A stretch of 64,000 bases of DNA from Rhynchospora pubera (lineage: Eukaryota; Streptophyta; Magnoliopsida; Poales; Cyperaceae): NCBI GenBank assembly GCA_028095005.1, contig CM051462.1, forward strand, positions 86,687,846 to 86,751,845, given 5' to 3'. Each line of letters starts with the position of its first letter. The stretch's first letter is position 1. The translations under genes and the position numbers were made by a program. Positions 36,259-47,866 of this stretch are shown piece after piece. Under the pieces are notes generated by a model. It ran no database searches, was not told the DNA's origin, and was given only the letters and a program-made list of their open reading frames with translations.

Positions 36259-36263
<5 letters not shown>
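35887..36263 (-). repeat. Right terminal inverted repeat (~377 bp)
   Basis: Reverse complement of the left repeat with substitutions and a longer purine-rich middle (35940-36120). The open frames here (35915-36192) are by-products of GAGGA-type repeats, not genes. Confidence 0.88.

Positions 36264-36305
<42 letters not shown>
36264..36305. repeat. (TA)n microsatellite, right flank of the 3.7 kb element
   Basis: About 21 TA dinucleotides start directly at the element's end. Confidence 0.95.
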
Positions 36306-36307
<2 letters not shown>

Positions 36308-36506
36308 CATCAAGATATTTTGTACGGAGTTAACATACTTGATGAAGTTTTTAAATAGACGAGTTTAAATAATAGTTGGTAGCCCCAAAATTTAAAATTA
36401 ACAATAGAATAACGTCCTTGTTTGAAATCTATAAACTCCCACCCAAACTGGCGCAACGTGTAAAATGGAGAACTCGCTCCTTAAAAGAAACTGGAGAGCG
36501 AAACTA

Positions 36507-36509
36507 CCA

Positions 36510-36543
<34 letters not shown>
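36507..36543 (+). promoter_or_regulatory. (CT)n tract upstream of the FLZ gene
   Basis: A run of CT dinucleotides lies about 65 bp before the FLZ start codon, in the expected 5' leader or core promoter. Such Y-patches are common in plant promoters; activity is inferred only from position. Confidence 0.5.
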
Positions 36544-36546
<3 letters not shown>

Positions 36547-36606
36547 TCGGTGCTTTAAGTGGGAACCTCCCTTAACTGGTTTCACTCTCTCCACCCTCCT
36601 CTCAAG

Positions 36607-37653
36607 ATGATGCTTTCAAGCAAGAGAAGCATCTTCCATGTGGGGGAGGAGGGTGGAGATGATACAGCAATCAGGATTCATGCAAAGAAGAAAATCTTGG
36701 GACATCATCGGGTCACAAATTTGCCCGGTCGAATTCGATCACCGGCAGACGGGCATGTCGGCCTCCGGATAGTGATAAATCAACATATGCAGGGATCAAA
36801 CATAGTGTTGAAGCCTATGGTTAATCCTTGCAAATTCAAAGAGCTATTAAAGGCCTGTTACCTTTGCAGAAAGTTGTTAAGCCCTAACATGGATGTTTAT
36901 ATGTATAGGTACTGATCTTAATTATCTGATTGCTTATTTTATATTTCGCTTCTTTCTTTACGTTTTATCCTTTGTTCTGATCAAATATAAGTGCTTTGTT
37001 TTCGTTTATTAGACCATTTACTGTATCAACTATCAAAACTCAAAAGTAACTTGAAGGTTTCTCTTTAAATTGTACAAGGCATGTTAAATATCAGTTGTTT
37101 AATCTCAAGCTTACGTTATTTCTTGAAGTAAAAATCTGCTAAACAAAATTATACACAAGAGAGATGACCCAAGAAGAATGTTAAGGATGGTTTGACCTTT
37201 CTCAGCTAACACCATACTTTTGTTTATTCAATTGATTCACTGAACCTTTGATTTTGTAATAGAATTTAAAAAGTAAAGTATCATCAGCACCCGCATAATT
37301 TGATACATCATTGATTGCAATATCTAGGGAAACAACCAATAAATAAAAAATTTCATACTTAAAAGTTATCATTGATGACATACATGAAAACAACTTAGAA
37401 ATAAAAAAAAAATTGTTTCTACATCACTGACGTGCTGAAACAACTAATAAACAAAAAATTCCAACTTTTGTACAGAGGTGACTTAGGATTTTGCAGTGAG
37501 GAGTGCCGATGTCAGCAAATTTTGAGTGATGAGAAGGTCGAAGCCGCCACGAAGAGGAAGAGACTTGGCTTGAATCATCACCACCGTCAACAAGCTAACA
37601 AGTCGAATGTCAATCCAACATACCATCACAAAAAGATCTTGCTCACGGCTTAA
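36607..37653 (+). CDS. FCS-like zinc finger (FLZ, DUF581) protein, two exons, 159 aa
   Basis: Exon 1 is 36607-36908 and exon 2 is 37476-37653, joined across a 567-bp intron with a TATAG|GTACTG donor and a TTTGTACAG acceptor. The splice restores the family hallmark VYMYRGDLGFCSEEC. The FLZ domain spans residues ~77-120, with zinc ligands Cys84 and Cys87 (CYLC) and Cys107 and Cys111 (CSEEC). Upstream are the GRIRSPADGHVGLRI and QGSNIVLKP segments typical of this family, and after the domain a basic, His-rich tail. FLZ proteins bind SnRK1 kinase through this domain and act as scaffolds in energy and stress signalling. The start is the first of two adjacent ATGs; an in-frame GTG extension upstream is not used. 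Both exons are open and splice sites canonical, so this is probably a working gene. It lies 344 bp right of the 3.7 kb element and converges with COG3. Confidence 0.93.
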
Positions 37654-38415
37654 TGCTAAGAGTAGATACTAAGTTATCGGATTTATATCTAAATTGTTGG
37701 GTTAAATACTATAGTTGAGAATCAGTTTCTTCTGAAGAAATATAGTGCTATTTTTTTTCTTAATTTTTGCTCTTTTGGTAAGAACAAGATAAAAAAGGTT
37801 TTTATGAATGATAGTGGTTCAGAACCTGTTCTGCATATCGAAAATGTTTTATCGTGAAATATGAAAAAGCCTCTTTATAATTTAAGCTGTAATATAGTAT
37901 GGAAACAAAAAAGGTCTCTTTGTAATTAGGCCATTGTTACCATGATTTGGTATTTCTGATTGCTAAAATGCTATTTCAAAGCTTATCGTACTTTAGTAGT
38001 GGTACTTTTTAGGTTCAACTAATACTTTCTTCTTTATTAGTGGCACTTTTCTGCCAAGGGAAATTTTACTTGCTATTATTGAAAAGGCGATCACCGAAAT
38101 AACATTCCTAATGAAATCTCTGACGAATTGTACGTGTGTTGTCTTAAATGGTCTAGGAAGAACATTACGAACATCTATTATAGTATGAACCGGCAATTCA
38201 ATTTTCAGTTTCATGTATCACACCAAAAAAGATTATAAAAAAATTGCTCTTTTGCTATATGTAACAAATGACACAGACATCCACAGTACACAAAACTCTA
38301 CTCAATGGAGAACCCGGTGATCACTATCATAGCAACAGTCGAAAGTTAACTAAAAATAAAAAAATAGAACATATTGCAAAGATTAGATAAGATGGACTAT
38401 ATAGAGAAATTGGGA
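37654..38415. other. Intergenic region between convergent FLZ and COG3 genes
   Basis: It should contain the FLZ 3' UTR and terminator on the plus strand and the COG3 3' flank on the minus strand. No element or RNA gene was recognised. Confidence 0.5.
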
Positions 38416-41400
38416 CTACAAAAGACTGTCAAGTTGTGACTGTAGATCTTGTATGGATAGAATGCCTATACTATGTATTTCCTCAGCTGAATACTCCGAA
38501 TTTAGTAGCTTTTGCAGCTGCACATGGGCTTCAATTATATTTGTTCTACAAAGAGAACACAGAATTTGCTTTTAATGAAGCAGATTGGATAATTAAGGTC
38601 AGAATGAAGGTTTCGGTGCATAATGCAAACTTGCAAAGTTTATTAAGTTCAACTGAATTAAGTAGTGTGGTTTAATTGCACATTCAAGGCTCTGTTGCAT
38701 ACTTGGAGCTAATTTAGACAGGCAATTTTTTTTTTCGAATATTAGAGTAGATGTCAATATAGAAAAAGGTAGATAACACTTTTTTTGGTAATATACTCAC
38801 TTGATGGGTTTAAAGAGGATCAAGCGGGTAGATGGATTTTGAAGATAAAGCTTCATCTTAGCCATGATTCTGGGTAACTCTTGCTCAATTGCATCTCTAA
38901 CCTGGTAATGTGAAAACAAGCCAGCACGAGAGGCTGTTCCTTTATGTTGCAAATTTGTATGTTTATTACTTCATCTCATTTTTCCTGTTAAAATTGTCCA
39001 TGCTGTCTAATTGAATTCAGCCAGTCACTTATCAAGGCTAAACAATAAGCAGTGGCAAGGTAGAAAATTATCATACCAAAACAACAAAAACTAAATAGCC
39101 TTAACTTTCACCTTTTGAACAACTTCAGCCACCTTATCTGGAGATGCAAATGCTTGGCTCTTAAGGGGTTTGGTTAGGACTGAATCAGACTTCTGACCCT
39201 GGTTTGCAGAAGAGAGTGCTGCTTTAACCGCAGTTACCTTGCAAAATACGAACTCATGTTAGCATCACATCATTCAGTAGCTTGATGAGAACAGTACTGT
39301 TTACTCGATAATTAATAAAATGAAATATGCATAGGACAACATTGGATCCATAGCATGGACACCCACCCCAACCACATGAGCACATACAATCAAAACAAAA
39401 ATCTGAACAGCAGGAAGGGGTTGATAAGCCCTTTTTCATATTACTGTTGCACATTATGCAAGCATCTGATAAAATAAAAGTATATGTGGGTTGCATTATT
39501 GACACACATGTGGAACATTCCATGTACTTCTTCAGGGATCTGATTCCAGTAGCAGGTGTTCAAGTAATCTAGCCTAATAATGAAAGCTAGATGCTCCAAC
39601 TTGTACAAATTCTGATCCACAAAATGGAATAGAAGTGGAATGGGAATAAGAATTCAAGGGAATAAATGAATAATGCAAGATGAGACTACAATATGGATGT
39701 TGGTACCAACAGCCATATAAAACAGAAACTGGATTATGATCAGGAAAAGAGAGGAAGATAGAAGGCCTTTTGCAAAAAGACACCTATAAGTTCCACACAT
39801 TTTTAACAAATTTTTAACAACACCTAACATTTTCTGAGATAATCTAAGATAACAGAACCTTTTATTAAATAACTAGAAAGATGTATTTTATATAACAAAG
39901 AATTATGTTACAACTCCTGGCAACACATCTAAGTTTACAAATTAATATTTCAAAATTTTTTATATAAAATATAAATTGAACCATTGAACTCACAATTCAC
40001 AAGAAATATTTGTTCATCAAAGATTATAAAAATTTGGAGTTCATTTCATGCTCAATCAAGAGGTGAAAAAAAAAAAAATCAATGGACACAATTAATTATA
40101 ACGGGCCTTTAATCTTGTACCAATTAAATTCTAAAAGCAACAAGTTTGTATGTATGTGTTTTACTTGTGATAATGAACAAGATCAATATTAATGTAATAA
40201 AAGTTATCATGATATGTCACCCGAGGTGTAAGTGGATCACTAAATCTATATTTTATCAAATATTTTAAATTCTCACACTAAAAACCAATTTTATTTCCCT
40301 TGCAAGTGAACAAATTGGATAGAAAGCTAGGTAGGTTTATAACATGGATCCTATTTCAAACTTACAGAAAATATTTTGGTATCAACCCTGTGTAAAGAGA
40401 ACTTTTTCCTACTCGGCCCACAAATATAAAACCAAACAAGCAGGCTTAGATCACATTCCAAATTACATTTATTCCTTATGAAGACATCTATAACATTTAT
40501 TCCAGTAAATATGAAACTTCAGGACAATTTAATCAATGTTTCCTCGACTTAACTTGGTTTAAACAATCAAGCACTTTGGCAATGAAGCCCAAAATGTCAT
40601 ATGTTAATTTCAATGGCAAATGCAAGAATTTTTGGGTGTTATTTGCAAGTCCACAAGAATATTTTATTGTTGGCAAATGGCAACTCTCCTAAATACAGAT
40701 TCATCAAGAGTTAAGCCTGTACACAAAGCAAGACCATAAATTCAAAACTTGACAACAGACTCAATCCAAACATCGAAGTTCTGGAAGCTTCATTGTTTTT
40801 AAGGGAAAAAACATAATGTCAATTATAATGGAGGCTTTTATATCAGAAAAAGAGAAAAAGGTCCTATAATCTGGTGCAAATTGTACATTTACCTTAGTCA
40901 CGAAGGAAAGCATAGGATCCACAACTAATTTAGTGATGGCCATTATAAATTCTTCACATGTGGCCTTTAGGCTTTTCTCTAATTCCTGAAATATTTATCA
41001 AGGAAAAGATCAAATTCTAAAATACAACCCATGTAACACCATAAAATGGATTTTGTTTTTAAAAGAAAACAAAGAGCATAAATGTTCTTAATTTAAAGGT
41101 AGGGTTGACGTGGTTTTGAGCCGATTTCATATCATTTTAGACACAAGTAAACTCAAAATGAGAAAATAAAATGAAGTCAACAAGCAGTTTTCAATAAAAA
41201 ATAATCCATAAAAGACTACGTATGCAGTCAAAAAAGCCTTGATATAACAAAGGGGTTTGAATTTAATAACACCAAATTTGCATTACTAACTTAGCAACTC
41301 ACCTTCTTTGCATCAATCTGACTCTCAAGGATGCGAGGAGAGATTGTTCTGGCTAGGGATGTTGATCTCGACCAATCAAAATCCTCCTCAAGTGTTCCTA

Positions 41401-44400
41401 AAAGTTATTAAAAGTTTAAAACTATATTATTCTATACTAATAGAACTAGATTCTTTAATCCAAATATTTGTTCATACCAACATGTGAGAGAAGTCGAGCT
41501 CCTTGTGCGTCACAGAGAACTCCAAGTCAAAGGGTGCAATCTGGTGACAATAGCATTTCCAAGAAGTTCATTATTTCAATGAAAGCAAAAAAAAAAAAAA
41601 TGACACATAAAAGCACCAAATGTACACGAGAGCATCTCAAACATGATTTAAGACGATTCAATTTCAACATCCCATTTTGAAACAGAAAATCTGGCCAAGA
41701 ACTATTCTTCAGAATACAAATCCAGGGTAATTTTGTCCAAAAGATAGGAAAATATCAGTTAGGAGCATATAATAAAGTTCATGGCATATAATGATCCCAA
41801 GTTTTATTTTAATCACAAACTGATTTCACTTTCTGTAATGCCATTATGCATGATAATTGGAAAAAGGTACTTCCTAAACGTATTTATCTTAAATTTGCCC
41901 TAAAAAGAGATTGAAGAATATTCTTGTGTAATTTTTTATAACTATGCAAAAGCACCTGCTCCCTTAAAATGAGAAGATTCTTGATAAGGAAAAGTTGACC
42001 ATCCATTTGTCCTGATTTCTTTGCAATGGATTTGCTTGCATTCTGTTTAATAGCACAGAGTTACTGCTGTTATTGTTATAGGTCGTTAATGGAAACATCA
42101 GAATAGAATAAGTCACAATAATTAGATTATAGTTTGCACCAATAACAGATATATTAGCTTTTATTTGATTTTAAAAATATTATGTATCTTTTTCATTTCT
42201 TTAGTTGGCTGATGGATAGATGGAAAGTATTATGGTGATATATTGCCATATTAGAGAAAAGCTCTATATAATATGAGCTCAGGATTGTATTAGGGTTAAG
42301 CAGAAAATAAAGAGAGTCTTCTCTTTTTTATCTCTCTCTTCTCCCTTTTCTCTATTCTTTTTCACCAAGGAAGGTTCAAACCAGTCCCCTAAAATCCCTT
42401 ATAATCTACACCCAACCAAAGCTCGTAATAGTTATAAGCTGCACAACACAATATAACAGCTACAGAATTAAAATTTTGTTATAGTGCCAACCAAACAATT
42501 TGAGTTCTCGTTATGGAGAAAGCCAAATTAAACAATAAATTGACTGAATCCAATTCGTAATAAAAAATTTCTGACAAACCTGGATAGATATCGAACAAAA
42601 TTCCACAGCTTCCTAGATGCACAAGGAAAAGAAAGTGGGCTCAGTAAAAATACAAAAGACAAAAGGCATCAGAGCATGATTAAACCCCAGGAATTATGAA
42701 CTTCTTATCGTTGGAATGAGAATGTGTACCTGGGATAATCCTGTAAACACTGCTGGTTCAAGGCAGTGGTACAGTTTTGAAAGGCATGAAACTGTTTTTT
42801 CCAGTGGCCGGAACCACGTTTCACATACATCCAAGTTGTCCCCATTCTACAAATGAGAAAATAACGATTAAAAGGGTAAATACCACATCAGTCATCAAGG
42901 TTTTTCTTTTTAAAAAAAAAATAGTTATGAAAAAAGAAAACAGTTTTGAAATGCATGAAACTGGTTTTTTCCAGTGGCCGGAACCACGTTTCATACACAT
43001 CCAAGTTGTCCTCATTCTACAAATGAGTAAATAACGATTTAAAGGGTAAATACCACATCAGTCATCAAGGTTTTTATTTAAAAGAAAAAAATAGCTATGA
43101 AAAAAGAAAACAGTTTCATCTATGCTGTAGCAAAAAAAAACAAATATTAAATATAACACAGGAAAACAAGAAGTTCATTTTCCATCTAAAATATAGAAAG
43201 AATAATACGTCCTTCTCTGCTGATCTACAAACCTAACAAAACCTTTCGTTGGTGAGTAAAGATGCAATTGGAGAGTACTTTGGACAGTAACGAGAGGTAT
43301 CCAAGATGCATGCCATGTTAGGTAGGACTGATGCAAAATTACTATGTTTGGAAAGAGCACTGCACCACATAAGCATTTTCAGACAGTATCACTTACAGGA
43401 GGAGTGGAAGCTGCCTCCACAGTTCTTTCCAGCTTCTTGGGGTAGTCCAGATCTTCATCTGACAGACGATAATTCGAAATCTGTTGAAAAATAGAAAATA
43501 CTAATTTCTCATAGGATTACAGATTTATAAGTAGATGCAAATAAAAGAAGTCCACTACCAGTTGCCTGAGCATAAAACACGAAATTCTAAAAGGTGTATT
43601 TAAGGTCATATGTCACACATAAGATGGGCATGGTTGTGTTGATAAGACCTAACACATATTTCAAATAATAGCATCATAAATTGACACAATAGACACAAGA
43701 TAGAAGTTAGTTTGGTTAAGTTGTAGCACAGTCAGCCAACAACAGTATGAGTCCAAACCCAAACTTGACAGTTTGATTCTTTTAAAATAATTTTCATGTT
43801 CACTAATGAACACCCATCCCAATCAGTCGATCACTATATTTGTTACTTCCATGTCTACTCCTGATAATTAGGTCAATATAGATAAGTCATGAGCTGCAAA
43901 CTGGTGACATGTGAGAACACTAAAGCACCATGTCAGGTCTTAGTCAGGTTAGGTGGGGTTGACATGACAAGTCGATGGCCGGGTCAGATGGTAGATTGCA
44001 ACCCTAAGCATAGCCTACAAATTAAAAACCAGGAAAAATCTCTTTCATGGACTACCCTTCTCCTTTTACCTTAAAAGATCCCAAACTAACCTCTCTACAG
44101 AATGTGGAAACTAACAGGAAAACTGAATGTAATAATTCATTAGATAAACTAAAACAAAATCACAGTTCATTCTTTCACATATATTTGAGCATATGAGATA
44201 TGCATCATACTACAGGAATATACAATAAACATCAACAATTTATTGGGTTTTCCATTCCTATTCATGTAAAACCTCACACTTAGAGTCAAGTATTCAAAAA
44301 GAAGATCTCTGAATGAATGTTTACCTCCACGCGGATGTGGGTCCGAGCACAGAAGGCAATTCTCTCATGGATGTCAGCTAAGATTCTCTGCAGTGTAGGC

Positions 44401-47400
44401 CGTAGCCCAGCAACCGATTCACCTCTCCTGCTCAGCTGTTCACCAAGGACCTCAACTTTTAGTATGTCAACAAGTTCACACAAGGCATCCAGGTTGGCCT
44501 CATGTATCAGCCTTGGTCGTAATGTGTCGTACAGATAATTGCATCTGCCTAAATGAAATTTTATAGTCAGTTACTTGGTTTCACACAGATAAGGGCACGT
44601 TTCAGTTTAATTAAATGTTAATGCTTAAAGTTAGAAAGTTTAATTTTCTTAACCATAAATGTTATGAAGTTCAAATATAAACTGAGCATCCAACAACTTA
44701 TTGTTTATACGGCTTCTATGTCAGGCCTGCTTGGGAAAAAAAATTCAACACTAACTTCATCATATCATATGGTTCAAGAAATATACCAATCTTGCAGCTG
44801 GCTTGTTGTTGAGATAGGGTAATAGAAAAATTCAAATGATAAAGAGAAAGGAGCATACAAAGGATCCATTAAGGGAGCCAAGCTTGATACATCTTTAGAA
44901 GATGATGGGAAGAAGTGATCAAAGAGCTGGTGCTCAAACTGACATACCTGATGAATATTCAAAATTACTTTATAAGAATTGAATGTACCGCAAGCAACAA
45001 TAACAACAAATAAGCCTTTTGTCCCAAACAAGTTGGGGTAAATGTACCGCAAGAGTCAAGAAAAATACACAACTGACCACAAAGCCAGTAGGTCTCAGCA
45101 TGTGCCTGCAGGAACTAGATAACAAATGAGCGAAAGCAAACTAGTCAACGTCCATAGTTGCTAAACAATCAATCATTTAATAAATGTGATTTTATATGTT
45201 TTCACAAATATTGACCAATCTCCCATCAAAGTTGCAAATAAAACCTAACATTTCGTGTATAGGATATGTCTATTTCAATAAGGGTATGCATAGTAATAAA
45301 AAAGGCACACTTTGGTAAAGGACTATCTTTCCAAAAAGATATTCATATTAGTATATTACTATAAAACATGAGTCCCATAGTAGAAAGGAAGCAACTTACT
45401 TGCATTAAATATGCACAGCCAGACCTAGTCAATGAAGGCAATGGTTCCTTTTTAGCATAATCCAAGACCCGCTGCTGTACAATAACTTTTATCTACACAT
45501 AAGCAAACAACCAAATTAAAATTATATAGGACAAAAACCATAACATCAATTAGAAACTGCAAACTAAAAATGAAAGAATACCAACAAAGTACAACCTCTG
45601 TTCACAATACAACTTGTGACGTTCTGAAAGAATTTGTGCAAACTCTTTTCTAGAAGCTCTTCCTTCAATTTCTCCAAGTATTGGTTTCAGCTGCATATCA
45701 TGACCTTGTTATTAGAAAGAAAAAAAAATTCACTAAAAGTGCTATTTAAATATGATAAAATATGAAGCTTCGAAATAGCAGTTTACACAGTCTAGCGGTT
45801 GGGGGATGATTTTGTGTTTTATCAGTGATAAAACGGTCGATAACTACCATACCAGCATATTTTCATCATATCATTTATTTGAGATGACAAAACATCAATC
45901 ATAAATTCATAATTAATACATCTGTAACTTAATAATAATACACAATATACTTAAATAGTTCAGCAGTACAAAACAAAAAGATAAAAATGGCATATTATCA
46001 AAGCCATGAATTAATACTGGACAGTCTTTAAATATCGTCTGATTAAAGACTGCTATGTCGGACAGTTTTGAATATATCATGTATTACAGCTGAAAAACAC
46101 ACCAAAACTGTTTAATCACCGCTACTTAAAACTTTGACAAAATACATGAAATGATAAAATTGCAATGGGGATATTTAAATGCTGACATAGCATAATACAT
46201 AAGAATGCATGTGGATGTCTCATTTGTATGAGCTCCTTCATCAGTAATTTTGATAAGCAGGTACCTCGCTTGCTGCTGCCTTGAAACGAACATAAATTAT
46301 TGATTCCTCTACCCCCCTCTGAAGCAATAGTTTTCCCAGCAGTACTGCCTTTAATTGCTGCTTGTACCTGAAAGGAACGATTGCAATGCTTTTCGCATAT
46401 AGTTTCCTTCTACTTACACCAAAGTTGTGGTCCAAAAAGCATGCAAGGGGTGTACAAACATACCTGAGAAGAAGCACCTTTAAGGACTGAAAGAACATGA
46501 GATCGGATCATGCCTAGTGCTCTAGACTACATAGGAAACCATTAGCAGGTGATGAGTTAATTGTGCATCTATCATTATCATTTGCATTTAAGAGTAGGAT
46601 TTATAATTTTTAGAAATACGGCGCACTCCCGTATTTTTGATCTCGTTCATCATAAGAAGCGACCAAAAATACTCAATTGAGCCTTTCCAGCTCTTTTGCT
46701 CTTTGGGTTAGACTCGGTTCTATTGGAGTCTCGCCCAGAGGCCTATTCCTATTTATTTGACCTAAGCCTATCCCTTGACTCTTTTTACTGCCTTGTCATT
46801 GTTGCACATAGTTTGTCTAGCTTTATAGATTAAAAGGCATCACACATCTACAATAAAACAAAACCCACAAGGAAAACAATGTAATACTAAAGAAGTAAAG
46901 ATGACATTAGGCACTAGATTCCTTCCCATTATCAGCCTTAGATGATTTAGAAGATCATTAAAGACATAAATCTTGCCCTAAATATTAGGGATCAGTATTT
47001 ATTTAGTTATTTGGCTTAAACATTAAGATGAACCAAATAAACAGTAAAAGTACCCAAAAAGCTACTGTGTCTTATTAGTCCAATGCTGGGTTACCAAACA
47101 AGGAAGAACAGATTCCTTGGTTTTTGTATTTTAGTAACAATTTACTTTTCAAAAAGACAAGTAAAATAATAAATTTGTCATTTTAAATTTGTACCTGAAG
47201 CTGACGAAATTTAACCAAGTAAACACCAGACTCTGCATACTGGGGGTTGCTCTCCACATACCTATATTCACCCAAAAGTCAACTAGCAAAAATTTCGACT
47301 ATCAAAAAAGGGGCAACAGAACACAAAGTGACATAAAAAAAAAAGAACAATATTAATGAGCTTACGAGATACAGTCATCCAGACGTTTCAGTAGTGGTAG

Positions 47401-47866
47401 AAATTGTTCATTCCCAATGTTCATGTTTGGTGCATAGAAGCTTGATGATACCTACATAGTTTTGACATAAAAGAGAACTTATCAAGTTTTATGCAACACT
47501 GGATTCGTTCTTCCAGATCTGCTTGCCTTATTTTAATTTCAAAAGAATGATATTTGGGGTCGATTAATAAGGAGTACCTTTCTATTAGTTCTTCCAGTCA
47601 TTAGAAGAACATCATGCAGTGTTTTTGTCTTGGTAGCCACACTTTTTAATAAAGTAAGTCACCAGATTAGGAGGGAATGGCCGCTCAGAAACGGCAGCCT
47701 TTTGGTGATCCGTCAAAGGGCATTCTGACTTGGAGGCGAAGTTGATTGGAGTGGTGGTCGGCCCGTACAAGATGACGATGTAGATTACCTGATCCCATGT
47801 GGAGGCGAAGTTGTAGCCTTTGGAGATAGCCCCTGACTTGGGCAGTGCCAGTGAGCTTGTCGCCAT
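38416..47866 (-). pseudogene. COG3: COG3 (conserved oligomeric Golgi complex subunit 3 / Sec34) gene, damaged
   Basis: The minus strand reads about 20 exons in exact COG3 order with GT/AG junctions. Examples are 47789-47866 (LPKSGAISKGYNFASTW), 47366-47451 (FLPLLKRLDDCIS), 47195-47261, 46464-46526, 46265-46367, 45582-45690, 45400-45492, 44859-44947, 44325-44544 (EVLGEQLSRRGESVAGLRPT), 43397-43480, 42730-42846, 42580-42612, 41956-42043, 41478-41540, 41303-41397, 40893-40985, 39112-39237, 38801-38901 and 38416-38545, which holds the stop (TAG, 38416-38418). COG3 is a lobe A subunit of the COG tether for retrograde vesicles at the Golgi. Lesions: about 90 residues missing after PFPPNL, with only a degenerate VATKTKTLHD remnant at 47578-47640; one extra base in the G run at 46312-46317; an extra G at 41999-42001; a ~22-bp deletion near 41376-41382; and a 170-bp tandem duplication of exon 42730-42846. 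Introns are kept, so it is a decayed gene copy, not a retrocopy. Confidence 0.92.
42771..43109. repeat. Tandem duplication of a COG3 exon-intron segment (2 x ~170 bp)
   Basis: Copy A (42771-42939) and copy B (42940-43109) share ACAGTTTTGAAA-GCATGAAACTG, CCAGTGGCCGGAACCACG and the intron segment CACATCAGTCATCAAGG. Each carries the 5' part of the exon encoding ETWFRPLEK. Copy B has an extra base (CTGGTTTTTTCC against CTGTTTTTTCC) and lacks the rest of the exon, so it could not be used in frame. Confidence 0.95.

Larger units (their letters stand above)
32566..36263. mobile_element. 3.7 kb non-autonomous element with long terminal inverted repeats in (TA)n
   Basis: The two ends are long imperfect inverted repeats (32566-32923 and 35887-36263). 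Both begin AGAATTTTGCTAYGGTGAG, include the palindrome GTGAGTTGCAACTCAC and continue through TGGTGAGTCGCAATCC to CCCTAGATTGGRGAGCAACATCG. Both sides are (TA)n, so either the target was a TA microsatellite or the duplication is hidden in it. The 2.96 kb interior has only short frames with no transposase signature. It contains small tandem repeats (34480-34590 and 34970-35060) and a further inverted match (near 33440 versus 35150, the CAACTGTTGGGTGTTA-type block). The superfamily is undetermined; a MULE-like or foldback element is possible. Confidence 0.85.

Noticed and set aside
44993..45050. Possible Au-like SINE fragment in a COG3 intron (AACAACAAATAAGCC followed by CCCAAACAAGTTGGGG)
   Set aside because: The words resemble plant SINE ends, but the segment is under 60 bp with no target duplication or tRNA-like head.
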